From Neoluteolibacter marinus (GTDB lineage: Bacteria > Verrucomicrobiota > Verrucomicrobiia > Verrucomicrobiales > Akkermansiaceae), in the NCBI RefSeq assembly GCF_014904755.1, contig NZ_JACZFQ010000085.1, positions 1-57,423 on the forward strand: DNA of 57,423 nucleotides. The letters run 5' to 3'. This document shows, piece after piece, positions 1 to 9,329 of the stretch (positions are counted from its first letter, which is position 1; each line of letters starts with the position of its first letter). The notes below the pieces were generated by a model. That model did not search any database, was not told the origin of the DNA, and saw only the letters and a program-made list of their open reading frames with translations. The position numbers and the translations under genes were made by a program.

Positions 1-2121
1 GTCGAGGGTGTCGCAGGACCATTCGGCGGCACCGGGGAGATTGGTCGCCAGGTGCAGCACCCCGCCGTTGGGCAGTTCGGGATCGAGCAGATAGGTCATG
101 CCGTCGCGCGGGGCGAGGATCCGCAGCGGAGTCTCGGCCGGCCGGCCGGTGGCGAGCACGAAGCGGGAGCGGCTGCGGTTGTGCTCCGAGCCGAGCCACT
201 CGGTGTAGGAAGCGTCCAACACGACGCGGCCGGATTCATCGCGGTCGGCCGCGGACGAGAAAAAGGGCAGGCGGTCGGACGGGACGAGCTCGCGGTGGCC
301 GCCGGCGGCGCGCTTGCCCGTCAGCGGGTCGAGGGCGACCTCGACCAGTCCCTCCGGCCGCGCCGGCCAGGCCGGGGGATGGTTCCGGTGGAGGCGTTCC
401 ATGGTGCGATGGAAGATGGGACCCGCGCCTGCGACGCCGGACAGGCCTTTCATCGGCGAGTTGTCGAAGTTTCCCGCCCACACCCCGACGGTGAAGTCCG
501 CGGTGAAGCCGAGGCACCAGTTGTCGCGGAAGTCCGACGAGGTGCCGGTCTTGGCGGCACAGCGGAACGGCAGTTCCAGCGGGCCGCGGCGGCCGAACGA
601 CGGCGCACGCGCGTCCGGGTCGGCCAGGATGTCGGCGACGAGGTAGGCGAAGCGGGCGTCGAAGAGGCGGTGTCCGGGATCGGCGGTGGCAGGGAGGAAC
701 AGGCGCGGGCTGCGATGGAGGCCGCCCTGGGCGAGGGTCGCGTAGGCGTTGGTCAAGTCGAGCAAGCGCACCGGGGCGTTGCCGATGGTGAGGCCCAGGC
801 CGTAGGGCGTGAAATCCGCGCCGATGGTGTCGAGCCCGAGGTCGAGCAGCAGCCGGTGCAAGGGCCGCGGGCCGCCGATGTCGTTGAGTGCCCGCATTGC
901 CGGGACGTTCAGCGAGCAGGCGAGAGCCCGGCGGACGGTGACCGGACCGAGGAAGCTGCGGTCGTAGTTTTCCGGGGCGTCGAGGCCTTCCTTGGTGCGG
1001 AAGCGGGTGGGGATGTCGGCGACGATCGATCCGGGATGGAGGCCGCCCTTTTCAAAGGCCAGCAGCCAGGTGAAGGGCTTTAGCGCGGAGCCGGGTGAAC
1101 GCGGAACCAGGGTGCCGTTGATCTGGCCCCCGTTCGGGTCGTTCCAGTCGCCGGACGTGACCAGGGCCAGCACCTCGCGCGTGGCATTGTTGAGGACGAC
1201 CACCGCGGCGTGCTGGAGGTTGGACCCCTCGAGGGCCGCGAGCTCCTCGTGGACGATGGCCTCGACGTCGCTCTGGAGGCTGGCGTCGAGGGTGCTGCGG
1301 GTGTCGTCCGCCAGGTCATCGATGCCGGCGAGCCAGGGAGCGACGGTGTCCCCGGGCAGCGGATGGAGGCGAAGGGGTTCGGCACGGGCGGCGGCCAGGC
1401 GCGCGGGATCCTGTGATTCCGCGGCCGCGAGGCGGTCGAGCACGATCGTGCGCCGGGCGAGGGCACGATCGGGATGGCGGACGGGGTTCAGCCGGCTGGG
1501 TGCCTGCGGAAGCCCGGCGAGCAGGGCGCACTCGGCGAGCGAAAGGTCCGCGGGCGGCTTCTGGAAATAGAAGCGGGCGGCTTCCACCGGACCGGTGCGG
1601 TGATTGCCGTAGGGCAGCCGGTTGAGGTAGGCGGCGAGGATCTCGTCCTTGGTCCACGACATCTCGAGGCGCCGTGCGAGGAGCGCTTCGCGGCACTTGG
1701 TGCGCAGGTCGCGGCGGGCCGGAGGGGAGGAGAGCTTGATCAGTTGCTGGGTGATGGTCGAGGCGCCGGAGACCGTGCGGCGGTGGAGGACCGCGTCCTT
1801 GGCCGCGCGGGCGGTCGCGAGCAAGTCGACGCCGCCATGGGAGCGGAAGCGCTTGTCCTCGGCTGCCAGCGTGCAGGCGACGAGGTCGGCGGGGATTTCG
1901 TCCAGCGAAGCCGGAGCGCTGCGGGTGAAGTCGGGGAGGACGAGGTGATGGAGCGGCTGGCCGTGGCGGTCGAGCAGGACCGGCGAGGCCGCCGGGGACT
2001 TGGTGAGGCCATCGGGCAGGGCGAGGAAAAAGGGCGCGACGAACCACCCGAACAGGGCGCAGCCCAGCAGGGCAGCCGGAACGAGGAGGCGCTTGCGGCG
2101 CAGCTGGCGCGGGACTTTCAC
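1..2121 (-). CDS. pbpC: Penicillin-binding protein 1C, 3' end outside window
   Basis: A bifunctional murein synthase anchored in the inner membrane; 707 codons are visible and the frame is open at the left edge. It starts at a GTG (2119-2121), followed by a basic stretch and a hydrophobic anchor at about residues 11-36. The glycosyltransferase motif EDKRFRSHGGVD lies at 88-99. The transpeptidase has SPGSALKPF with active Ser345 and Lys348, the SLN triad starting at 403, and KTGT at 524-527. The last visible residues look like the start of the C-terminal BiPBP_C domain, so roughly one small domain is missing. It lies 73 bases downstream of the alpha-2-macroglobulin gene on the same strand, the conserved bacterial pairing in which the two are thought to act together when the envelope is breached. 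The GTG start is inferred; no good ATG lies nearby. Confidence 0.93.
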   Translation of the reverse strand, partial: MKVPRQLRRKRLLVPAALLGCALFGWFVAPFFLALPDGLTKSPAASPVLLDRHGQPLHHLVLPDFTRSAPASLDEIPADLVACTLAAEDKRFRSHGGVDLLATARAAKDAVLHRRTVSGASTITQQLIKLSSPPARRDLRTKCREALLARRLEMSWTKDEILAAYLNRLPYGNHRTGPVEAARFYFQKPPADLSLAECALLAGLPQAPSRLNPVRHPDRALARRTIVLDRLAAAESQDPARLAAARAEPLRLHPLPGDTVAPWLAGIDDLADDTRSTLDASLQSDVEAIVHEELAALEGSNLQHAAVVVLNNATREVLALVTSGDWNDPNGGQINGTLVPRSPGSALKPFTWLLAFEKGGLHPGSIVADIPTRFRTKEGLDAPENYDRSFLGPVTVRRALACSLNVPAMRALNDIGGPRPLHRLLLDLGLDTIGADFTPYGLGLTIGNAPVRLLDLTNAYATLAQGGLHRSPRLFLPATADPGHRLFDARFAYLVADILADPDARAPSFGRRGPLELPFRCAAKTGTSSDFRDNWCLGFTADFTVGVWAGNFDNSPMKGLSGVAGAGPIFHRTMERLHRNHPPAWPARPEGLVEVALDPLTGKRAAGGHRELVPSDRLPFFSSAADRDESGRVVLDASYTEWLGSEHNRSRSRFVLATGRPAETPLRILAPRDGMTYLLDPELPNGGVLHLATNLPGAAEWSCDTLD

Positions 2122-2194
2122 GGACGGGCGGGGGCGCCAGCTTCAGCCGGCAAGGAGGGACCGGCCGGTTTTCACCGGCGCGGTCCGGATCGAA

Positions 2195-5100
2195 TCAGAA
2201 TTCCCGCGAGGCGGAGAGCGCGGTGTTGTCCGGGTCGTACATCGATTCCACCTTGGCCGGCGGGGCGACGGCCTTGCCTGACATCGTGCAGCGGGCCAGG
2301 TAGCTGATCTCCTTGGTCCCGCGGTGCCACACGCGGTCGAAGAAGAACACCGCGCGGTCGCCGCGGATCTCGCTGTGGGAGACGGTCCAGTCGTTCTCGC
2401 TGGTCGGCCCGGCGTTGCCATGGGCCGCCTGGCTTTCGAAGTCGTTGTTGACCGCCTCGAAGATCGCCGGCAGCCGGTCCTCGACGACGAGGTAGCGGGT
2501 GTCATCGTCGGGCAACTCGAGCCGGAGGGTGACGCGGACGAGGTCGCCGACATGGGCGGCGGCCAGGGGCTCGGTGGTGCCGTCCGGCTTCAACCGGGCG
2601 TAGAAGCGGGTGATCTCCAGGCCGTTCTTCGCGACCGGTTTCTGCGGCACGAGATCGGGCTTCGAGGCCAGCTTCACACGCACATAGGCGGGCTTGTCGC
2701 TGGTGGCGCTCAGGGCGAGCGAGGGGCCCAACGGGTAGTCGAAGGTGGCCGGCGGCTGGTCCGGGGCGAGGGTGACCGGTTGGCTGCCGTCGGCGCTGGT
2801 CAGGGTGACCGCGGCGGGACCGGAGTCGTCGTGGTTTTCGGCGTAGGAAGCGAGCGCGAGCAACGACCAGCCGTTGGCCCAGGTGGTGTTCCAGTGGCCG
2901 TAGGGATTGCGCTCGCGGATCAGCTTTTCGAGGGCGGCGGTGGTCTCCGCACCCTCGGGGGCGACGGCCGACCAGGCCAGCAGGTCGAGCGACTGGCCGG
3001 CCCGCCAGCGCATCCAGCTGTCGTCGTTCAGCCGGAACTTCGTCTTGTCGCGGAGGATGGCCGCCGGGTCGCCGTTGCCGCTGGCCTTGGCGGCTAGCGC
3101 GAGCAGGCAACGGGCTCGGGGGTTGAGATCGGCCATGCGGTCCTTCAGCGTGTTGAGGTAGGCGTCCGGCTTGCGGTCGGCAAGGGCGAGGATCCACACC
3201 GCGCGGCAGGCGTTCTCGATGGCATAGGCGGAGTTGGTGGAAGAAATGCCGCGCAATCCGGCCTCCAGGTTGTTGCCGAGGGCCGCGATCGCCGCCGGCG
3301 GGACCGAGGCACCGGCCTTGTCGGCGAGGATCAGGCCGAGGCCGGCATAGGAGGTCGCCCAATCGACGGTCTCCTCACCGCCGGGCCAGTAGCTGAAGCC
3401 GCCGTCCCGGGTCTGCATGCTGAGCAAGCGGTCGACGCCCGCCTGCAGCGCGTCCTGCACCTTCTCCGGCGTGTATTTCGCGAAGGAAGGCACCACGTCG
3501 CGGAGCTGATCGACGGCGAACCAGGGCATCATCGACGATGTGGTCTGCTCGACGCAGCCGTACGGGTAGTGGAGCAGGTAGTCGACCGAACCGGCGGCTT
3601 CCATCAGCAGCGAGCGGGAGAATTCCAGCTCGAGCTGGCCGCGGCCGGCCAGCAGGTCGGGATCGAGGTTTTCGAGCAGGTTGGCCTGGCGATTGTCGAG
3701 CCGCACCAGCTTCGACTGGCGCAGCAACGGCACCGGGTAGGTGACGGGGAAGCGCGCCTCGACCTGGTCGCGCAGCTTGCCGGCGAGCACCGGCGTCAGC
3801 TCCTGATCGGCGAGCGAGACCGGCTCGGCCTTCCACGAGAAGACGGCCTCGCCGGTGTTGTGGAACTTCACCGGGAAGAGCACCGTGGCGGATGCGCCGG
3901 AATCGAGGGTCACCAACTGCTCCGTCCCGCTGCCGGTGAGCGCCGCCACGGGATCGGAGGCCGGCGGGTTGGCGGAGAAGGTGACTTTCCAGGTGCCGTT
4001 GAAGCCGGAGGCATTCTGGACCAGGGCGCGGATGCCGAGCTCGTCGCCTTCGCTGGCGAAGCGCGGGGCCTGCGGCTCGACCATCAGCGGCTTCTTCACC
4101 ACCAGGTCGGCCTGGCCGCGGCCGAATTTCGCCACGTCGTGATGGGCGACCGCGATCACGCGGTAGCGGGTCAGCGTGTCGGGCATGGTGAAGGTCGCGG
4201 TGAACCGACCGTCGGCGCCGGTGGTCAGCGCGGGCTGCCAGCCGGCACAGGGATTGAAGTCGCGGCGCTCGCGGTCGCGCAGCGCGCCGAGCTCGCTGTC
4301 GCCACCACCGACGAAGAAGCCCTTGTTGAAGAACGACTGCTCGTCGGGCGACTCGGCGATGAAATGGTCGAGGGTGGTCCCACAGTTCACCCGCAGTTCG
4401 CGGGGGTCGTAAAACCAGGACATCGGGTCGGGCGTTTCGTAGCCCATCACCGCGAGCGTGCCCTCGTCCTCCGCGTAAAGGGTCACCTCGGCATTCGCCG
4501 CGGGGCTGCCGTCGGCCAGCAGCACGGTCCCCGCGATGTCGACCTGCTGTCCGGGCAGCACGCTGTCGGCCGGCACCTCGAGCTTCACCGCGAGGGTGTC
4601 GCGGACGTTTTCCACGGTCAGCTCGCAGTAGCCGAGCCGGAGCTGTGGCTCCTTGAAAACCCGGGCGCTTTCCTGCGCGCCCTTGATCACCAGCACGGAG
4701 ACGAAGGCGTTCGGCGCGTCGTCGTCGCCAACCGGGATTTCGATCACCGGCTTGTCGGCCTTCAGCTCGACCTGGAAGCTGCGCAGGACCTTCTCGCGCT
4801 CGACGGTGACCAGCGCGGTGCCTTCGATGGGTGACAGCACCAGCACCCGGGCGGTTTCACCCGGCTTGTAGTGTTTTTTCTCCGCCACCAGCTTGATCCG
4901 GATGCCGTCCTCATAGGCCCATGGATACTGGTCGCCGCCGTAGACGTGAATCGACATCGCGGTGGCAAAGGCCCGGCCTTCGGGATCGGTGCCGCGCAGC
5001 TCGATCTGGTGCAGCCCGGCTTCGCGGGGCGAGAACAGGAGCTCGGTGCCCTGGCCGCCGGAGAGCTGGAGCGGGGTGGTCGAGAGCTCCTCGCGGCGGG

Positions 5101-7936
5101 CCTCGTTGCGCACGGCGGTGCCGCCGTGACCGTCCGATAGCCGGACCTGCTCGTTGATCTCGCGCGACATCCTCGCCTCGATGGAGAGCTCGCCTTGATA
5201 CGGCTTGCCGTCCGGGGTGACGGCGACGATCGCCAGCGGCAGGTGGTCGCCGGCGCGGACCAGGCGGTCGAGCCGGGCGATGCCGACATAGACCGACGCC
5301 GGATGCACGGTGACTTCGCTGGTCTTGCTCAAGGTCTGGCGGTTGGCGTCGGTGACCTCGGTCGAGATCGAGACCTCGCGGGCCACCGGGAATTCCGCAT
5401 CCGGCAGGCTGGCGGTGATCCTGACCGTGCCGTCATCGGCGAGCTCGGCCTCGGTGGACTCGTTGTCGGCGCGGCGCGACCCGTGGTCGTCGTCCCAGCG
5501 GTAGCCGAAGTAGTGGTACCAGTAGCCGAAGTCCGGGGTGCGGTGGTCGCCGAACAGGTAGTCGCGGTAGCGCTCGGGGTAGAAGTTGGTCTCCTCGATG
5601 TGGGTGAATTGCCCCACGGATCCCTTGGCGACCGGCTGGCCCTGGTAGTAGGCGGCCTTCAGCAGCAGCGACACCTCCTTGGCGCCCGGCGCCGGGTTTT
5701 CCACCGTGTGGGTGAGCTCGAAGGCGTTGCGCCGGAACTCCTCGACGCGCAGGCCGATGCTGAAGCTGGCATTCGACAGGATGCGGTTCCGCTCCGACCA
5801 GCTGTCCTCGCCTTCCAGCCCGGCGAGCTCGGCGGGGTATTCGAGCTTGGCGCGGTGATAGCCGGTCGTCCCGTCGGGCAGCTTGAAGGTCAGGTCGAAG
5901 CCGCCCGTCGGCGAGATCTCGGCGTCGCGGCGGAGAATCTCCTTGTTGCGGGGATCGGTCACCACCAGCTGGGCCGCCGCGGCCGGGGCGGCGGTGATGG
6001 CGTTGCCTTCCTGGCGGCGGACGATGCCCTTGAGGTGGACCGTTTCACCCGGCCGGTAGAGCGAGCGGTCGGTGAAGAGGAACACCTTGCGGAACTCCAG
6101 CGGCGTTTCGTTCCAAGAATAGCGAACCGGGAAGCGCCACAGGCCGACGGTCGGCAGGGTGGTGTCGTAGGCGATGCTGTATCGGTCCTCGCCGAGGGTC
6201 GCCTGAAGATGGCGGGCGGCGTCCTCGCGGGGCAGGACCGCCATGCCGTCCGGGCCGGTCTTCGACTGCTGCAGCGGCTTCGCATCCTCGCCGAAGGTGG
6301 CCAGGTCGACGTCCGGCAAGGGCTGGCCGGTCAGGCAGGAGAAGGCCAGTACGCGGGCCTCGCCATCGATGATCTTCCAGGCCAGGCCGATGTCGGTGAG
6401 CTGGACCAGCGCCTGGGCGACCGGGGACTTCTTCGCATTGGACTGTGCCTTCGGCGTGCCCGCGACCTCGACGAAGAAGGCCGCCGATGGATGAACCGCC
6501 GGCGTCGGGGCGGCCGGGTCTTTCGGGAAGCCGAGTTCCCAGGGCCGGGGATCCCCGGCCAGCACCTTGTCCCAATCGAGCAGGATCGGCTGGGTGGTAT
6601 CGAGCGGGTTGGGCAGCTCGATTTCCAGGTCGGCGACGGTTTCGCCGTTCATCAGCTCGTAGGGGATCAGGTGGGTCGGCGAGAAGCTGTCGCCGTCCGG
6701 ACCGACGCCGGTGTAGTGGCGGTAGCCCTGCTGCGCGCGGATCAGCTGCGGGCCGTCGAGGCGCTTCACCCGCAGGTGGACCTTTTCCAGGTTCACGGTC
6801 TGGATCCGGTACTGCCGGATCCCCGAGGCGAGCTGGCTTTCATCCTGGCTGGGCAGGGCGAGTTCCGGATCGACCGGCTTGAAGACGAGCTTTTTGGCAA
6901 AATCCCGCCCGAGGGCCCGGCCGTCCGCCGAGGCGAGGGCGGCGGACAGGGTGACATGCCATGCCGATTCGGTGGAAAAGTCGCCCATCAGGTGGAGCTC
7001 GTCATTGTGGACCTCGAGGCGGTAGCCGGCGGGCTGGGGCTCGATCTTCACCAGGCTGGCGGGCAGGTCCGAGGGCAGGCGGACGTTGAAGTCGGCGACG
7101 ATCCGGCGCGGGCCGTCGGCGACCGAGCGGGCGTAGAGCTTCTGCACCGCGAGCGGATCGATGTCGCCGATGTGGCGGGTGCCGTCGGCGGTGAAGCTGG
7201 CCTTGCCGCTGGCGTCCGGCAGCCCGCTGAGCAGGGAAAGCCGCCAGTTCTTGCCTTCCGGCAGCGGCTGCAGCGGTGACACGACCAGTCCGTTCGGCAG
7301 TTCCAGCTCCGGCGTGAGCACGGGTTCGGCGGGTTCCTCGGCGCCGCGGCGGGCGAATCGCTCGCTCCACGAGGCGCCGAGGTAGCCGGGGCTCTTGAGA
7401 CGGCCGAAGGTGGCGCGCTCGGTACGGGCGGCGACGCGTTTGCCACCGTCCGCTTCGAAGATCAGGAAGGGCGCCGCCTTTTCCGGGGTCACGTCGCCGT
7501 TGAAGCGCAGGAAGTAGGTCGCGGTCCGTGGCGACCAGTTGCGGTCGTAGCGTTCCAGCAAAGTGGCGTAGTCGACCTGGAAGCCGGCGCTGGCGACCTT
7601 GGCGACCTCGCCGGCGTCGATCTTGGAGCCATCGAGGTGGCGGTGACCGGGCTTCAGGGAGAAGACATAGGTGGTGCCGAGCGCGGGCGGCGCGGCCGGG
7701 CGGAATTCCGCGACGTTGGCCTCCTTCCAGAACAGGCGGCCTTGCCAGCTCGGCTTGATGGCCAGCCAGTCGTTGTCGGTTTCACGACCGATGAGGTCCT
7801 CGCCGGCGACCGCACGGTCGAGGACGAGGTCGATGTTGCTCTCCGGCGTCAGCGACGGCGTCGAGACATGGAGGCGGGGTGCGGCGGAGACCCCTTGGAG
7901 AAACAGGCCCGCCAGGAGAAAGGCAATGGGGCGCAT
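2195..7936 (-). CDS. Bacterial alpha-2-macroglobulin (MG2 family protease trap)
   Basis: A predicted periplasmic protease-trapping protein of 1913 residues, the usual size for the family. I place the start at the ATG at 7934-7936 because it begins a good Sec signal peptide (MRPIAFLLAGLFLQGVSAAP); an ATG 51 bases upstream would add an unlikely leader. There is no lipobox cysteine, unlike the lipoprotein form in E. coli, so it is probably soluble in the periplasm. The thioester motif is present as GCVEQ with Cys1461 and Gln1464, placing it among thioester-competent members that can bond covalently to an attacking protease. The region before it holds repeated macroglobulin beta-sandwich domains, and the region after it the alpha-toroid (LLSMQTRDGGFSYW). 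The gene precedes pbpC in a likely two-gene operon. Confidence 0.95.
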   Translation of the reverse strand: MRPIAFLLAGLFLQGVSAAPRLHVSTPSLTPESNIDLVLDRAVAGEDLIGRETDNDWLAIKPSWQGRLFWKEANVAEFRPAAPPALGTTYVFSLKPGHRHLDGSKIDAGEVAKVASAGFQVDYATLLERYDRNWSPRTATYFLRFNGDVTPEKAAPFLIFEADGGKRVAARTERATFGRLKSPGYLGASWSERFARRGAEEPAEPVLTPELELPNGLVVSPLQPLPEGKNWRLSLLSGLPDASGKASFTADGTRHIGDIDPLAVQKLYARSVADGPRRIVADFNVRLPSDLPASLVKIEPQPAGYRLEVHNDELHLMGDFSTESAWHVTLSAALASADGRALGRDFAKKLVFKPVDPELALPSQDESQLASGIRQYRIQTVNLEKVHLRVKRLDGPQLIRAQQGYRHYTGVGPDGDSFSPTHLIPYELMNGETVADLEIELPNPLDTTQPILLDWDKVLAGDPRPWELGFPKDPAAPTPAVHPSAAFFVEVAGTPKAQSNAKKSPVAQALVQLTDIGLAWKIIDGEARVLAFSCLTGQPLPDVDLATFGEDAKPLQQSKTGPDGMAVLPREDAARHLQATLGEDRYSIAYDTTLPTVGLWRFPVRYSWNETPLEFRKVFLFTDRSLYRPGETVHLKGIVRRQEGNAITAAPAAAAQLVVTDPRNKEILRRDAEISPTGGFDLTFKLPDGTTGYHRAKLEYPAELAGLEGEDSWSERNRILSNASFSIGLRVEEFRRNAFELTHTVENPAPGAKEVSLLLKAAYYQGQPVAKGSVGQFTHIEETNFYPERYRDYLFGDHRTPDFGYWYHYFGYRWDDDHGSRRADNESTEAELADDGTVRITASLPDAEFPVAREVSISTEVTDANRQTLSKTSEVTVHPASVYVGIARLDRLVRAGDHLPLAIVAVTPDGKPYQGELSIEARMSREINEQVRLSDGHGGTAVRNEARREELSTTPLQLSGGQGTELLFSPREAGLHQIELRGTDPEGRAFATAMSIHVYGGDQYPWAYEDGIRIKLVAEKKHYKPGETARVLVLSPIEGTALVTVEREKVLRSFQVELKADKPVIEIPVGDDDAPNAFVSVLVIKGAQESARVFKEPQLRLGYCELTVENVRDTLAVKLEVPADSVLPGQQVDIAGTVLLADGSPAANAEVTLYAEDEGTLAVMGYETPDPMSWFYDPRELRVNCGTTLDHFIAESPDEQSFFNKGFFVGGGDSELGALRDRERRDFNPCAGWQPALTTGADGRFTATFTMPDTLTRYRVIAVAHHDVAKFGRGQADLVVKKPLMVEPQAPRFASEGDELGIRALVQNASGFNGTWKVTFSANPPASDPVAALTGSGTEQLVTLDSGASATVLFPVKFHNTGEAVFSWKAEPVSLADQELTPVLAGKLRDQVEARFPVTYPVPLLRQSKLVRLDNRQANLLENLDPDLLAGRGQLELEFSRSLLMEAAGSVDYLLHYPYGCVEQTTSSMMPWFAVDQLRDVVPSFAKYTPEKVQDALQAGVDRLLSMQTRDGGFSYWPGGEETVDWATSYAGLGLILADKAGASVPPAAIAALGNNLEAGLRGISSTNSAYAIENACRAVWILALADRKPDAYLNTLKDRMADLNPRARCLLALAAKASGNGDPAAILRDKTKFRLNDDSWMRWRAGQSLDLLAWSAVAPEGAETTAALEKLIRERNPYGHWNTTWANGWSLLALASYAENHDDSGPAAVTLTSADGSQPVTLAPDQPPATFDYPLGPSLALSATSDKPAYVRVKLASKPDLVPQKPVAKNGLEITRFYARLKPDGTTEPLAAAHVGDLVRVTLRLELPDDDTRYLVVEDRLPAIFEAVNNDFESQAAHGNAGPTSENDWTVSHSEIRGDRAVFFFDRVWHRGTKEISYLARCTMSGKAVAPPAKVESMYDPDNTALSASREF

Positions 7937-7948
7937 GGGAGTTGAGGC

Positions 7949-8095
7949 TTGGTTGCAATCGAGAGATACGATGTCAGCATTGCCCAAGATGTCATCGTCT
8001 TCGATGAATTTTTGAATCCGCTGGCCGAAACGGGCATTCTCGCCGAGAATCGCGGCGGCCCCGCCGGCAAAGTGGCGGCCCGATTGCTGGCATGA
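7949..8095 (+). CDS. Possible 48-residue leader protein before the kinase-like gene
   Basis: An open frame of 48 codons plus stop runs from a TTG at 7949 to a TGA at 8093-8095, which overlaps the ATG of the next gene by three bases. The second half has the high third-position GC of real genes here (ending KVAARLLA) and the product is not unusually biased. Against it: there is no ATG, no Shine-Dalgarno sequence, and it fills the promoter region of the divergent macroglobulin gene. It could be a coupled leader peptide, a fragment of a longer ancestral gene, or chance. No family is recognised. Confidence 0.28.
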   Translation: MVAIERYDVSIAQDVIVFDEFLNPLAETGILAENRGGPAGKVAARLLA

Positions 8096-8487
8096 AGGAA
8101 CTGAAAGACGGCATCCGCGCCCACGTGCGGCTCGATTGGACGGGGCGGGTTCACAAACGTTTCCGCGGGACCGATGCGGACAAGCGCTACGCCACCGAGG
8201 TGGAGGTCCTGAAAGTGCTGGAGGAACGCGGCTGTCCCTATGTGCCGCGCTTGCTCGAGGAGTATCCGGAAGAGCTGTATTTCGTTTCGTCGAATTGCGG
8301 CCAACCGGCGAACACGATCAGCAAGGATCGGGCGGACGGCTTGTTCGCCGACCTGGAGCGGGACTACGGCATCCGCCACCTGGATCCCGAGGCGCGGAAC
8401 ATCACCTACGACGCCCACGCCGGGCGCTTCTGCATCATCGACTTCGAGCTGGCGGAGATCCTGCCCCGGCCGGCGCAGAACGCCTGA
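8092..8487 (+). CDS. Minimal protein-kinase-fold protein (131 aa)
   Basis: A very short kinase-like protein. Motifs in order: a candidate beta-3 lysine (Lys22 in VHKRF), a candidate helix-C glutamate at 36 or 38, a catalytic loop HLDPEARN with His96, Asp98 and Asn103 in exact HxDxxxxN spacing, and IIDFE with Asp117 in place of DFG. The glycine-rich loop is not recognisable and the C-lobe after the metal-binding Asp is almost absent, so the whole protein is about half a normal kinase domain. It may be a cut-down RIO/Bud32-like kinase, a nucleotide-binding pseudokinase, or an antibiotic-kinase relative. No signal peptide or membrane segment is present, so it is probably cytoplasmic. The substrate is unknown. 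The start is the first ATG and shows no clear ribosome binding site. Confidence 0.75.
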   Translation: MKELKDGIRAHVRLDWTGRVHKRFRGTDADKRYATEVEVLKVLEERGCPYVPRLLEEYPEELYFVSSNCGQPANTISKDRADGLFADLERDYGIRHLDPEARNITYDAHAGRFCIIDFELAEILPRPAQNA

Positions 8488-8558
8488 CCACGGCCGCATC
8501 CCGCCGTCGGAACCGCCGCCGGGGGGAAGCCGCGGTTCCGGACGGTGCCGGGAATGAA

Positions 8559-9128
8559 TCAGCCGACCGCGTGGAGCAACCCGGTTTCCGCCAGATGCGG
8601 TGGCTTGCCGTTGGAGCGGTCCTCGCACCAGCGCAGGAAGCGCTTGCCGATCACCGCGGCGAGCCCGCCATTGCTGAAGCCGTCGGGATCGAGTTTCAGC
8701 GAGGATTCCGGGCAGCAGTGGTCGCAATGCGAGAGGGCCACGCGGAACACGTTGTCGAGGTCCTTGGTCGAGTCGAGTGCCCACTGTCCGGGCAGCACCG
8801 CACCACCCAGGGCGGCCACGCTGCGGATCATGGTTTCAAAGTCACAGTGCGACTTCGCTTCCAGCCCCTTCTCGGCAACCGCCGCGATCACCGCGTGGCG
8901 CAGGCCGGGGTCGCCCGCGAGGTGGCGGAGTTCCGCCGTGTCGAAAGTCCGGCAATGGCCGCCGAAGGGCGACTCCGCACGGTTGAGGTAACGGCAGATG
9001 TCATCCCCGAGGCGGGAAATGTCACAGCCGCAGGTCGCTCCCAGGGCCAGGGAGTATCGGGGAGCGGAATGCTTGAGCCAATCGACCAGCCCGACCGCCC
9101 CCACGGTTCGGATGTTTGTCGTTTTCAT
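8559..9128 (-). CDS. Hypothetical cysteine-rich protein
   Basis: A 189-residue protein I do not recognise. It has nine cysteines, unusual for a cytoplasmic bacterial protein: a CGC pair (33, 35), 45, 59, 95, a cluster HCDHCC (135, 138, 139) and 168, with histidines beside three of them (58, 94, 134). This could bind a metal or form disulfides, but no signal peptide or membrane segment is visible. The start is an ATG at 9126-9128 followed by MKTTNIRTVG. It is transcribed away from the small genes to its right and converges on the kinase-like gene to its left, 71 bases away. Confidence 0.65.
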   Translation of the reverse strand: MKTTNIRTVGAVGLVDWLKHSAPRYSLALGATCGCDISRLGDDICRYLNRAESPFGGHCRTFDTAELRHLAGDPGLRHAVIAAVAEKGLEAKSHCDFETMIRSVAALGGAVLPGQWALDSTKDLDNVFRVALSHCDHCCPESSLKLDPDGFSNGGLAAVIGKRFLRWCEDRSNGKPPHLAETGLLHAVG

Positions 9129-9179
9129 GGCATGGTCCTTCTACGCCCAAGTCGACCGGCATGCCACCGAACTGATGCC

Positions 9180-9329
9180 ATGTTAGTGCGCATATCCTCT
9201 GATTCGGTGCGTCTGCCGCGTCCGGTGGAGCCGGATCTGCCGCCGCAATGCGTCGCGGGGTTGCGGGAGCAGATCGATTTCGCCACGCTCGCCGCCATGC
9301 CTGCGGATCGTCCGGGGTTCCCGCCATGA
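9180..9329 (+). CDS. Possible 49-residue protein overlapping the nucleotide kinase gene
   Basis: An ATG at 9180 opens a 49-codon frame whose TGA (9327-9329) overlaps the ATG of the following P-loop gene in an ATGA arrangement, the layout used for translational coupling. Third positions are strongly GC-rich, as in neighbouring genes. The product is proline-rich at both ends and matches nothing I know. It begins 51 bases from the divergent cysteine-rich gene. It may be a real small gene or the leader through which the kinase is translated. Confidence 0.4.
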   Translation: MLVRISSDSVRLPRPVEPDLPPQCVAGLREQIDFATLAAMPADRPGFPP

